Part shown: piece after piece, positions 24,764-36,343 of the stretch
How positions within the stretch are numbered: the stretch's first letter is position 1
How the letters are laid out: the number at the start of each line of letters is the position of its first letter
Assembly: GCF_013373795.3 (NCBI RefSeq)
Contig: NZ_CP088022.1
Span: 4,650,001-4,714,000 of the forward strand
Direction: 5' to 3'
Length of the DNA stretch: 64,000 nt
Source of the DNA: Bradyrhizobium quebecense
Lineage (GTDB): Bacteria; Pseudomonadota; Alphaproteobacteria; Rhizobiales; Xanthobacteraceae
The notes under the pieces: generated by a model
The model's input: only the letters and a program-made list of their open reading frames with translations
What the model was told of the DNA's origin: nothing
The model's database searches: none
Program-made: the position numbers and the translations under genes

Positions 24764-25825
24764 ATGGACGTGTCACCTTCTGGTAACGAGAGCCGAAGCA
24801 CGTCGGAGCCACCACAAGCAGCGCGGCAGGACTATGCGCACGCCGCGATGCGCATGCCGGCCATCATTGTCGGCGTCGTTGCAGCGATCATCGTTGCGCT
24901 GTCGGTCTATTATCTGCTGCGGCCCGAGCCGCTGCTCGTGCAGGGCGAGGTCGATGCAACGCGGCTCGATATCGCCGCGCGCGTCGACGGACGGGTCAAG
25001 GACATCCCGGTCGAGCGCGGCCAGAACGTGCCCGCGGGCGCCGCCCTGGTGCGCATCGACAATCCGGAAACGCTTGCAAAGCAAGACCAGATGCGCGCCG
25101 CCAAGGCCGTTGCAGACGCGCAACTCGCCAACGTCATGGTTGGAACGCGGGTCGAAACCATTGCCGCGCGGAAGGCGGAAATGGCGCGCGCGGAGGCCGC
25201 GCAGGTGCTGGCGCAGAAGACCTTCGATCGCGCCAAGACACTGACCGAGCAAGGCAACGCGCCGCAGGCCCGTCTCGACCAGACCACCGATGCGCTGCAC
25301 GAAGCCGAGCGCGGGCTCGACCAGGCGAAATCGGCCTATGAGCAGGCGGTCAACGGCTACACCAAGGAAGAACGCGCGATCGCGAAAGCCAATGTCGAGA
25401 AAGCCGAAGCCGACATTCAAAGCGTCCAGTCGGTGATCGATCAGCTCGCGGTCTACGCGCCGGTTGCGGCACAGGTCTATCAGCGCAACGTCGAGCCGGG
25501 CGAGTTCGTCTCGCCGGGCGTGCCGCTGGTGACGCTGATCAATCTCGACGACCTGTGGATCCATTTCGATCTGCGCGAGGATCTGGTGAAGGGCCTGAAG
25601 GTCGGCGACAAGTTCGACGTCCGCATTCCGGCGCTCGACGACCGCCATGTCACGGTCGAGGTCAAGCTGATCGCCACCAAGGGCGAATATGCGAGCTGGC
25701 GGGCGACGCGCGCCACCGGCGATTTCGATTTGCGGACGTTCTCGATCCGCGCCTATCCGGTGCAGCCGGTGCCTGAGCTGCGGCCCGGAATGAGCGCCTA
25801 TCTCGACTGGCGGTCTCGCCAATGA
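24764..25825 (+). CDS. HlyD-family membrane fusion protein (first of two)
   Basis: 353 residues. After a short cytoplasmic tail and helix (IIVGVVAAIIVALSVYYLL) come a lipoyl half-motif (VDATRLDIAARVDGRVKDIPVERGQNVPAG), a long coiled-coil hairpin (about residues 100-220, with EAERGLDQAKSAYEQAVNGYTKEERAIA) and the second lipoyl half (VYAPVAAQVYQRNVEPGEFVSPG). The beta-barrel domain includes LDDLWIHFDLREDLVKGL. It would link an inner-membrane permease to an outer-membrane channel. The stop overlaps the start of the permease gene (ATGA), showing translational coupling. It is a paralogue of the HlyD gene at 28139. Confidence 0.8.
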   Translation: MDVSPSGNESRSTSEPPQAARQDYAHAAMRMPAIIVGVVAAIIVALSVYYLLRPEPLLVQGEVDATRLDIAARVDGRVKDIPVERGQNVPAGAALVRIDNPETLAKQDQMRAAKAVADAQLANVMVGTRVETIAARKAEMARAEAAQVLAQKTFDRAKTLTEQGNAPQARLDQTTDALHEAERGLDQAKSAYEQAVNGYTKEERAIAKANVEKAEADIQSVQSVIDQLAVYAPVAAQVYQRNVEPGEFVSPGVPLVTLINLDDLWIHFDLREDLVKGLKVGDKFDVRIPALDDRHVTVEVKLIATKGEYASWRATRATGDFDLRTFSIRAYPVQPVPELRPGMSAYLDWRSRQ

Positions 25826-28137
25826 GGCTGGCCTCAAAGCCCGGATTCTGGCGGGTCGCACAGCGCGAATGCCAGTGGCTGTTGCGCGACCGTGTGGCAT
25901 TGCTCTTGATCTTCGGCGTGCCGCTGTTCGCCTTCGTGGTGCTCACGGCCGTGTTCAGCCAACCGGTGATCCGGGGCCTTGGCGTCACGATCGTCGACAC
26001 CGACAAGTCGGATACTTCGCGCGCGCTGACGCAGCAGGTCGCGGCCTCGCCGAGCCTGAGAATCGTCGACGATTCCGGCTCGCTGTCGTCAGCCGTACAG
26101 GACATCCGGTCCGGCAAGGCGATTTCGGCGATCTTCATCCCGCCGAATTTCGAACGCGACCTGAAGGCCGATCGCCGCCCGCAGGTCGTCGGCTTCTACA
26201 ACCAGCAATTCCTGACGGCGGCCGGCATCGCGTCGTCGGGCCTGAACGATGTGCTGTCCGCCGCCGCGAGCGCGGCCGCTCCCGCCAATCGCGCCGCTCC
26301 CGCCCCGGCGTCGATGGGAACGCTTTCCGCGGAGACCATCGCGCTGGTCAATCCGCAGAAAAACTACGCGCAATTCCTGCTGCGTGCGCTGCTGCCAACG
26401 ATCATCCACGTGGTGATCACGCTCGCCGCGGGCTATTCGGTCGGCTCCGAATTCCGCCGCCGCAACGCGCGCGAGTGGCTCGAAAGCGCCGGCGGCGATC
26501 CGATCGCCGCGCTCGCCGGCAAGCTGGCGCCGCTGTTCGTGACCTTCATCCTGATCATGCTGGCCCAGCCGCTGATCCTCGAAGGCGTGCTGCAGATTCC
26601 CTTCAAGGGCGATGTGCTGCTGATCATCGCGGCGGGCCTGCTTCTGATCATCGCCTATCTGTCGCTCGGCGCCCTGCTGCAGCTTTTGGTCGGCGACCTC
26701 GCGACGGGGCTCGGCCTTGCCGGCCTGATCGCCTCCCCTGCCTTCGGCTATGCCGGTGTCGGCTTTCCCACCATCGGCATGAATACGTTTGCGCAGGTCT
26801 GGAGCGCGATCCTGCCGCTGCGCTGGTACATGTCGGTGCTGATGGGACAAGCGGCGCGCGGATTGCCGGCCTCGGAATCGGCAATTCCCTTCGCGGCGCT
26901 CGCAGGCCTCACGTTGCTGTTTGCCGCGCTCGCATTGCTGCGCATGGCGAGCCTGACGCGCCGGGGCTGGTTTGCGACGGCGCGGCCCGAGGAGCCGCCA
27001 GCGAGCGAGCCGGCGCCATCGGGCGTCGGCGGCGCCTTCGCGGCGGAGTGGCGGCGCGTGCTCGGAACGCGCAGTGCCTTCAGCCTGCTGTTCCTCGCGC
27101 CGCTGGTCTACGGCATCTATTATCCGCAGCCTTATCTGAACCAGATCCTGCGCAAGCTGCCGATCGCGGTCGTCGACAATGATCTCGGCGATCTCTCACG
27201 GCAGATCGTGGAGACGCTCGATGCCAGCGGCACATTGAGCGTGACGGTGCGCGCCCGCACCCTTGCGGAGGCAAGCACCGCCATCGACCGCGGCTATGCA
27301 TTTGCCGCCGTGCAGATTCCGCCCGGCACCGAACGCGACGTGCTCAAGGGCCTCACCGCGCACATCCCGGTCTACGCCGACGCCACCTATCTGTTCATCT
27401 TCCGGTCGACCGCAGGCGCCGTCGCCACCGCGATCGGCACGCTGACATCCGAACTGGTGTCGCGGGGCGCCCGCGCCGACGGAAGCCTGGTCAAGGCGAA
27501 GCTCGCGAGCCTCAGCCCGGCCAACGTCCTGCTGCAACCGATTTTCAACCCGGTCGGCGGCTATGCGAGTTACATCGTCCCGGCGGCGTTCATCCTGATC
27601 CTACAACAGACGCTGTTGATCGGCGCGGCGATGCTGACCGGCACGGCGCTGGCGAATTCCCGCAACACGGTCGCGGGCGTGTTCGGGCGCGGCGTTGCCC
27701 ATCTGACCATCTATCTGCCGGCGCTCGCGCTCTATCTGATCGTGCTGCCGCGGATCTATGGCTTCTCGACGCTGGGCCATCTGCCGCAGATCTTCGCGCT
27801 GGCGACCGTCTTCCTGCTGGCGACGAGCTTCCTGGGACAGGCGATCGGCGCCTGGTTCACGCGGCCGGAGAACGCGACCATCCTGCTGCTGGCGACCAGC
27901 CTGCCGCAGTTCTTCACCGCCGGCTTCGCCTGGCCGCGCGAGGCCATCCCCCCTGCGGCCACGGCGCTCGGCCGGCTGTTCCCGGCCGACTCGGCGATCG
28001 ACGGCCTCGTGCGTATCAACCAGCTCGGCGCCAGCATCTGGGAGGTCTCGCATGACTGGCTCAGGTTGTGGTGCCTGGCGCTGGGCTATTTCGTGCTCGC
28101 CGTGATCTCCGCGCTGGTGTTCAAGAGAGGACAGTAA
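25822..28137 (+). CDS. Double-length ABC-2-type permease
   Basis: 771 residues made of two homologous halves. Half 1 (residues 1-385) has VAQRECQWLLRDRVALLL, an extracytoplasmic domain with GLGVTIVDTDKSD, and five to six helices. Half 2 (about residues 405-771) begins AEWRRVLGTRSAFSLLFLAP, repeats the pattern with PIAVVDNDLGDLSRQIVETL, and ends in another helix bundle. Each half matches an ABC2_membrane_3 permease (YhhJ/YhiI exporter group), so this is a fusion of the usual pair. No nucleotide-binding subunit is encoded here. It lies between two HlyD genes, with a 4-nt overlap before and 1 nt after. Confidence 0.75.
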   Translation: MRLASKPGFWRVAQRECQWLLRDRVALLLIFGVPLFAFVVLTAVFSQPVIRGLGVTIVDTDKSDTSRALTQQVAASPSLRIVDDSGSLSSAVQDIRSGKAISAIFIPPNFERDLKADRRPQVVGFYNQQFLTAAGIASSGLNDVLSAAASAAAPANRAAPAPASMGTLSAETIALVNPQKNYAQFLLRALLPTIIHVVITLAAGYSVGSEFRRRNAREWLESAGGDPIAALAGKLAPLFVTFILIMLAQPLILEGVLQIPFKGDVLLIIAAGLLLIIAYLSLGALLQLLVGDLATGLGLAGLIASPAFGYAGVGFPTIGMNTFAQVWSAILPLRWYMSVLMGQAARGLPASESAIPFAALAGLTLLFAALALLRMASLTRRGWFATARPEEPPASEPAPSGVGGAFAAEWRRVLGTRSAFSLLFLAPLVYGIYYPQPYLNQILRKLPIAVVDNDLGDLSRQIVETLDASGTLSVTVRARTLAEASTAIDRGYAFAAVQIPPGTERDVLKGLTAHIPVYADATYLFIFRSTAGAVATAIGTLTSELVSRGARADGSLVKAKLASLSPANVLLQPIFNPVGGYASYIVPAAFILILQQTLLIGAAMLTGTALANSRNTVAGVFGRGVAHLTIYLPALALYLIVLPRIYGFSTLGHLPQIFALATVFLLATSFLGQAIGAWFTRPENATILLLATSLPQFFTAGFAWPREAIPPAATALGRLFPADSAIDGLVRINQLGASIWEVSHDWLRLWCLALGYFVLAVISALVFKRGQ

Positions 28138-28138
28138 C

Positions 28139-29110
28139 ATGCCCAACGCTAGGCGCGCAGCCATTGTCGCGATCCCCGTTGTGCTCGTCGCGGGCGCGCT
28201 GATCTACGCCGAGAGCCGCGCGACGCCGGCGCCCGCGATCGTCGGCGTGGTCCGCTCGACCGAGGTCAGGATCGAGCCGGAAGTGAACGGCCAGCTGGTG
28301 TCGATCGCGGTCGAGAAAGGCGCCAAGGTGCACGCGGGCGACGTCCTCGCCAAACTCTCCGCGGTCGAGTTGAGCGCACAGGCGGACCAGGCGCGGGCCG
28401 CGCTCGCCGCCGCGGTGGCGAGCCGCAACAACGTCTATGCCGGCGTACGCCGCGAACAGATCGACTCGCTGAAAGCCGCGATCTCCAAGGCCAATTCACG
28501 GCTCGACTATGTGGAGACCCAGCTCAAGCGGATCACCACGCTGGCGAGCCAGAGCTTTGAAACCCAGCAGGCGCTCGACCAGGCCGAGAACGACGTTGCC
28601 GCCGCGCGCGCCGGCGTGGCGGCGGCCCAGGCGAATTACGATGCCGCCGCGGCGGGGCCGACCAAAGAGGAGCGCGCCATCGCCGACGCACAGGTGCAGG
28701 CGGCTGCGGCCGCCGTCGCGGTGCTCGAGCGCCGTCTCGACAAGATGGTGCTGCGCGCGCCGGTCGACGGCGTGGTCAGCGTGATCGCCGCGGAAGTGGG
28801 CGAGAACGTTCGTGCGGGCCAGCCGATCCTGATGATTGCTGCGGCCGGCAAGCAATGGCTGTCATTCAACGTGCGCGAGGACCATCTCGACGGTCTTGCG
28901 ATGGGCAAGACCGTGAGCGTGATACCGAACGGTTCCGGCGCCGCCACCAAGGCTGCCATCACCGAATTGCGGCCGCTTGGGGTGTTCGCCACCTGGCAGG
29001 CCGAGCGCGTGATCGGCGATCACGACCGCAACACGTTGCGTCTGCGTCTCGACCCAGCAGGCGCCGCGGAAGGTCTCGAACCCGGCATGAGCGTCCGGAT
29101 CGACCGCTGA
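28139..29110 (+). CDS. HlyD-family membrane fusion protein (second of two)
   Basis: 323 residues. An N-terminal helix (AAIVAIPVVLVAGALIYAE), lipoyl halves (VRIEPEVNGQLVSIAVEKGAKVHAG and LRAPVDGVVSVIAAEVGENVRAG), a coiled-coil hairpin with GPTKEERAIADAQVQ, and a beta-barrel including KQWLSFNVREDHLDGLAMG. It shares the TKEERAIA segment with the first HlyD gene, so both arose by duplication. GAGAGGACA precedes ATG 28139, one base after the permease stop. The three genes form one exporter operon whose substrate is unknown. Confidence 0.8.
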   Translation: MPNARRAAIVAIPVVLVAGALIYAESRATPAPAIVGVVRSTEVRIEPEVNGQLVSIAVEKGAKVHAGDVLAKLSAVELSAQADQARAALAAAVASRNNVYAGVRREQIDSLKAAISKANSRLDYVETQLKRITTLASQSFETQQALDQAENDVAAARAGVAAAQANYDAAAAGPTKEERAIADAQVQAAAAAVAVLERRLDKMVLRAPVDGVVSVIAAEVGENVRAGQPILMIAAAGKQWLSFNVREDHLDGLAMGKTVSVIPNGSGAATKAAITELRPLGVFATWQAERVIGDHDRNTLRLRLDPAGAAEGLEPGMSVRIDR

Positions 29111-29313
29111 CAACGCGCCGCGCCCGGCCGCAAGCCGCAATGAGGTGCGGACTGTTCGCCCTCCGGCGCGGCGCAGAAGCTTGTGTCGGCCCGCCTCGCC
29201 GAATAGTCATCGGACTGTCAGAAGATTGCGACAAGAAAACAACGGCGTCGGCCCTGTTCGGCTCGGCCTTTATGGCATCGCCCCGATGCCACGCAAAAGA
29301 TGGAGATTTGGCC

Positions 29314-30711
29314 GTGAGGCAGATTCGTTCGCGATGGAAGGTGCATGTTGGCGCGATGCTGCTCGGTGCGGCGGCTTTGGCGGTCCTGCTGCCGTCGATG
29401 GCATCAGCGCAAACCGGCCCGGCGCCGGCCGGCGCCAAGCCGTTCCTGACCGTCGACGGCAAGCAGCCGCTTGTGATCGGGCATCGCGGCGTGCCGGGCC
29501 TGGTGCCCGAGGAGACCGAGGCATCGTATGAGCTGGCCGCCGACCTCGGCACCGACGCGCTCGAAGAGGACCTGCATTTGACCAAGGATTGCGTGCTGGT
29601 GGCACGCCACAATCCATGGCTCGGCGACAACACCAACGTCGCCGAAGCGGCGAAGACCAATGCGGACGTCGCGAAACGCAAGCGCACCGCGCCGGGCGTT
29701 GGCGTCAAGGTGAAATGGGCGCAAACGCCGACCAGCGGGCCGGCCGAGTATCCCACCGACCTCATCGATCCGGCCGATCCCAAATCGGTGCTGAAAGCGC
29801 TGATCGTCGATGGCGACGACCATACCAATGACTGGTCGATCACCGATTTCACCATGGACGAGCTGAAGAGCTGGATCGCCGGCACCACCTATGATGCGGC
29901 CAACGAACGGCCAAAACTGTTCAACGGCAAGTTTCCGATCATCAGTTTCCAGGGCATCATCGACATCGCCAAAGCCAAGAGCAAGGCGACGGGGCGTCCG
30001 ATCGCGGTCTATCCGGAAACCAAGAATCCGACCTGGAACAATGCCCAGGCGATCGCCAATGGCTGCGGCGCGCCCGGCAGCCACCCGCTCGAGGACGCCC
30101 TGATCAAGATCATCAGGGATAACGGCCTCAACGCGAAGGACGCGCCGATCATCGTTCAGAGCTTCGAGCCCGGCAGCCTGAAATATATGCGCAGCCACGG
30201 ACTGGAAACGCGGCAGGTGCAGCTCATCGATGGCAACGGCGTCGACTTCAAGACCGGCAAGGTGCTGCTCAACAACATCGCCAATTCCCGTCCGTACGAC
30301 TGGACGGTCGCGGGTGACGGCCGCACCTTCGATGCGATGCTGACGCCCGAGGGCCTCGCGGAGATCAAGACCTATGCCGACGGCATCGGTCCGTGGAAGG
30401 CCTATATCGTCCCCTACAAGATCTCACCGTGGAAGGGCAACAACGCCGACGGCACGCCCTACAAGGGATCGACGGCGGATGCCTCGACGCAGGACGCTAC
30501 CAGCGTGATTGCCGACGCGCACAAGCTCGGCCTGTTCGTGCATGTCTTCACGTTCCGGAACGAGAAGAAGTATCTCGCCGCCGACTATCGCGGCGACCCG
30601 AGCCTGGAATATCTGAAGTTCTTCCGTCTCGGCGTGGATGGGGTGTTCACCGATTTCACCCACACCGGCGTTGCCGCCCGCGCGGCTTACTTGCGTGAAC
30701 TGGGCTGGTGA
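29314..30711 (+). CDS. Secreted glycerophosphodiester phosphodiesterase
   Basis: About 465 residues from GTG 29314, which has GGAG 8 nt upstream and opens a signal peptide (VGAMLLGAAALAVLLPSMASAQ); ATG 29272 is an alternative. The GDPD domain shows LVIGHRGVPGLVPEETEASYE (His-Arg and the acidic residue of the E-x-D motif in DALEEDLHLTKDC), VARHN, PIAVYPETKNPTWNN and GVDGVFTDFTH. It should hydrolyse glycerophosphodiesters to glycerol-3-phosphate and alcohol in the periplasm. A long insertion (about residues 110-190) lies between the first two core segments. The downstream mannosidase is convergent. Confidence 0.8.
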   Translation: MRQIRSRWKVHVGAMLLGAAALAVLLPSMASAQTGPAPAGAKPFLTVDGKQPLVIGHRGVPGLVPEETEASYELAADLGTDALEEDLHLTKDCVLVARHNPWLGDNTNVAEAAKTNADVAKRKRTAPGVGVKVKWAQTPTSGPAEYPTDLIDPADPKSVLKALIVDGDDHTNDWSITDFTMDELKSWIAGTTYDAANERPKLFNGKFPIISFQGIIDIAKAKSKATGRPIAVYPETKNPTWNNAQAIANGCGAPGSHPLEDALIKIIRDNGLNAKDAPIIVQSFEPGSLKYMRSHGLETRQVQLIDGNGVDFKTGKVLLNNIANSRPYDWTVAGDGRTFDAMLTPEGLAEIKTYADGIGPWKAYIVPYKISPWKGNNADGTPYKGSTADASTQDATSVIADAHKLGLFVHVFTFRNEKKYLAADYRGDPSLEYLKFFRLGVDGVFTDFTHTGVAARAAYLRELGW

Positions 30712-30753
30712 CGCCGCAGCACGGCGCGCCCGGCATCGCCGAGCGCGCCTGCG

Positions 30754-33822
<3,069 letters not shown>

Positions 33823-33992
33823 CGGGTTCTTCAGCCAGTTGACGAAAGAGTTCCTAAGCGCAATTCAAGGATTGATAATAGCAATGGCGTCTCGCCGACC
33901 TCACCTTACCAAAGGTGCACAGGCGCGATATCCAAAACTGCTTCCTGCCTGCTCGTTTCCCTACTCTCGACCGGGCCTTTATCCGCAAGTCA

Positions 33993-34022
33993 AAAAAAGC
34001 ACGCCCGGCAGTACCGGGCGCG
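33993..34022 (-). terminator. Rho-independent terminator of the PRC-barrel gene
   Basis: Read on the minus strand, GCGCCCGG-TACTG-CCGGGCGTGC is followed by TTTTTTT, in the correct orientation just downstream of the gene ending at 34056. Confidence 0.8.
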
Positions 34023-34055
34023 CTGGTCGCTTACAGGTGGTGGTTACGATCCGCG

Positions 34056-34574
34056 TCAGTCGGTCGCGTACTTGAACTCGGGCATCGCCTTCAGCTCGTC
34101 CTTGCTCGCATTGAAGACGGCGTGATCCGGATACCACGGATTCGGCTTCGACGCCGCAGGCGCCGCGCCGGTGGTGGTCGTCGACTTGGTCGTGCTGCCG
34201 GTGTTCGAGGCGCCGGTGTAGGCGACCGGCTCGCTTTCGAACTTCACCTTGTCGAGCGGCACGGCGACCAGATGCTCGCCGACGCCAAGGAAGCCGCCGA
34301 CGCCGATCACGACGGCCTTGATGGCGCCGCCCTTGTCCATCAGGAGATCGTTGATCGAGCCTACGCTCTCGTTCTTGTCGTTGTACACGCTGAGTCCGAC
34401 GACCTTCGACGCGCGCCAGTTACCTTGATACGAGGTAGTGGCAGACGTGGTCGACGTTGATGTCGACGCCGCAGGTGACATCTTGTCGCCCTTGTCGGTG
34501 GGAGTCTGTGCAATCGCGACGGTTGCAAGCAGGGCGGAGCCGGCCACGCCGGCGATGACGGATTTGACCAACAT
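34056..34574 (-). CDS. Secreted PRC-barrel domain protein
   Basis: 172 residues from ATG 34574, which has GGAGAG 8 nt upstream. The signal peptide is LVKSVIAGVAGSALLATVAIAQ, followed by a Ser/Thr-rich linker (about residues 30-48) and a PRC-barrel with NWRASKVVGLSVYNDKNESVGSINDLLMDKGG and VVIGVGGFLGVGEHLVAVP. The Thr/Ser/Ala-rich tail ends PGAAPAASKPNPWYPDH-like sequence. A sigma-EcfG-type promoter lies at 34611-34638, so general-stress induction is likely. PRC-barrel proteins of this group are abundant stress-responsive envelope proteins of unknown mechanism. Confidence 0.75.
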   Translation of the reverse strand: MLVKSVIAGVAGSALLATVAIAQTPTDKGDKMSPAASTSTSTTSATTSYQGNWRASKVVGLSVYNDKNESVGSINDLLMDKGGAIKAVVIGVGGFLGVGEHLVAVPLDKVKFESEPVAYTGASNTGSTTKSTTTTGAAPAASKPNPWYPDHAVFNASKDELKAMPEFKYATD

Positions 34575-34610
34575 AATTGCGCTCTCCTCAGTTCGCAAAA
34601 TCGATGCTGG

Positions 34611-34638
34611 GAAAACCCGTGACGTCCGCGACCGTTCC
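34611..34638 (-). promoter_or_regulatory. EcfG-type promoter of the PRC-barrel gene
   Basis: On the minus strand GGAAC, 16 nt, GGTT matches the alphaproteobacterial EcfG consensus (GGAAC-N16/17-CGTT) with one substitution in the -10 box. It lies about 40 nt upstream of the start codon. Confidence 0.45.
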
Positions 34639-34937
34639 TATTGAACCTGCGCTCAAAAGCCGCCCCAATGCTTGGGAACGCCACGGAACGATGCGGCAAG
34701 CCCGAGCATGCGCACTTTCCGACGCATGGAGCGTTGCGGTCCTTGACGAAAGCGATCGTGATCTCTCAAGTAAGCCGCGGTTGAGCCTCACGACTGCGCC
34801 GGACGCGCAGTCCCTGATGTGACGATGTTTGGCTCACTAAGTCGTCCCGGCGAACCGCGCTTGCCCAAAATCATCCGCACGCGCATGTCGCAGCGCGCCC
34901 CGCGCCACGGAAGCTGAACGAGCGCGACGTGTTGCGC
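34639..34937. other. Intergenic region without a supported gene
   Basis: About 300 bp between two minus-strand PRC-barrel genes. Short open frames have no recognisable product. Nothing structural stands out beyond the EcfG-type promoter at the left edge. Confidence 0.4.
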
Positions 34938-35315
34938 TCAGAAACCACCCCAATAGGGCGGCACGCCGTAGAAGCGATGCAGCTCGACTTCCTGCGAGCG
35001 GTCGCCCCAATCGAAATCCTTGTCGGCGCGGAACGACGGCGCGCGCTTCAATTCGTCGTCTTCGATGTCGAGCTCATAAGCCTCGAACTTCGGATTGTAG
35101 TGCAGCCGGGCCCACGGCAGCGGAAGCAGATTGGTTCCGATCCCGAGGAAACCACCGAAGCTCAGCACCGCGTACGACACCTTGCCCGAGATCTTGTCGA
35201 TCATCAGCCGCTCGATATGGCCGATCATGTCGCCGTTGGCGCGGCGCACCGCCGTGCCCTCGACCCGATCGCTTGCAATGAGCTGATGCGGCCTTGTCCT
35301 GACCTCGACAGCCAT
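34938..35315 (-). CDS. PRC-barrel domain protein
   Basis: 125 residues, cytoplasmic (no signal). VEGTAVRRANGDMIGHIERLMIDKISGKVSYAVLSFGGFLGIGTNLLPLPW is a complete PRC-barrel, followed by YELDIEDDELKRAP and a segment rich in Asp/Trp ending PPYWGGF. ATG 35315 has GGAGG about 7 nt upstream. A perfect EcfG promoter lies at 35343-35368, placing it in the general stress response. The paralogous secreted PRC gene at 34056 follows it on the same strand about 360 nt downstream with its own promoter, so they are probably separate units. Confidence 0.75.
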   Translation of the reverse strand: MAVEVRTRPHQLIASDRVEGTAVRRANGDMIGHIERLMIDKISGKVSYAVLSFGGFLGIGTNLLPLPWARLHYNPKFEAYELDIEDDELKRAPSFRADKDFDWGDRSQEVELHRFYGVPPYWGGF

Positions 35316-35342
35316 CTCACCCTCCTGGCCTGAAAGAGAAAT

Positions 35343-35368
35343 AACGCGTCGCCTGGGGAACGGGTTCC
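35343..35368 (-). promoter_or_regulatory. EcfG-type promoter of the cytoplasmic PRC-barrel gene
   Basis: On the minus strand GGAAC, 17 nt, CGTT is a perfect match to the consensus. It sits 28 nt before the start codon, so the transcript leader is very short. Confidence 0.6.
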
Positions 35369-35603
35369 GGCGCCGGATATGGCAGCCGCTCTTCCCCTTT
35401 TTGGGACCGCCGTGGCGCTGCGCGACCGACGTGCGGCATCGAAGACTTCCGCCCGTATATCAACGGATTAGGCTTGATGAAAGAACGATAACTTTTCTCC
35501 ACAGCGCCAACCTGTTAACTCGTTATGCCGGGCAAGATTCCAGAAATGCACTGAAACAAAATTCCTGAGCCGCTTCCCCCGAATCACGGACAAAAGAGTC
35601 GGT

Positions 35604-36341
35604 ATGACCCAGGCTGCGCCCAATATCCTCGTCGTCGAGGACGACCGCGAAACGCGGTCTCTCATCGCAAAATATCTCCGCACCAATTCCTGCCATGTCA
35701 CGACCGCATCCGACGGCCGCGAAATGGCCAAGGCCATGACCGATCACCGCGTGGATCTCCTGGTGCTCGACGTCATGCTGCCCGGTGAGGACGGCCTCAG
35801 CCTGTGCCGCAAGGTGCGCGCGGAGTCGCAGATGCCGATCATCATGCTGACCGCGCGCGGCGAGGACGTCGACCGCATCCTCGGCCTTGAGATGGGCGCC
35901 GACGATTACCTGGCCAAGCCGTTCAACCCGCGCGAGCTGCTGGCGCGCATCAACGCGGTGCTGCGCCGGCAGGCCGCCGCGCGCAACGCCAGCGCGATCG
36001 AGGGTGCGACCACGCTCACCTTCCTCGGCTGGCGCATCGACATCCGTCTGCGCGAGCTACGCAACCCCGAAGGCGCACGGGTCGCCATGACCAGCGCCGA
36101 GTTCGACCTGCTACGCACCTTCTGCGAACGGCCCGGCCGCGTGCTGTCGCGCGACAGCCTGCTCGACCTGACCCAGGGCCGCAGCGCCGGCTCGTTCGAG
36201 CGTTCGATCGACGTGCTGGTCAGCCGTATCAGACGCAAGATCGAGCCCGATCCGCAGGAGGCCACCATGATCAAGACGGTGCGGTCCGGCGGCTATGTGT
36301 TCACTCCGAGGGTGGAGGCGGTTGCCGCCACGAGCAACTGA
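35604..36341 (+). CDS. OmpR-family response regulator
   Basis: 245 residues. The receiver domain (residues 8-120) has VVEDDRETRSL (acidic pocket), LLVLDVMLPGEDG with phospho-acceptor Asp56, MLTARGED and DYLAKPFNPREL with the conserved Lys. The C-terminal winged helix has VAMTSAEFDLLRTFCERPGRVLSRDSLLDL, SIDVLVSRIRRKIE and VRSGGYVF. The gene ends 2 nt before the cognate kinase start (36344), so the two are cotranscribed. Targets are unknown. Confidence 0.88.
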   Translation: MTQAAPNILVVEDDRETRSLIAKYLRTNSCHVTTASDGREMAKAMTDHRVDLLVLDVMLPGEDGLSLCRKVRAESQMPIIMLTARGEDVDRILGLEMGADDYLAKPFNPRELLARINAVLRRQAAARNASAIEGATTLTFLGWRIDIRLRELRNPEGARVAMTSAEFDLLRTFCERPGRVLSRDSLLDLTQGRSAGSFERSIDVLVSRIRRKIEPDPQEATMIKTVRSGGYVFTPRVEAVAATSN

Positions 36342-36343
36342 CC

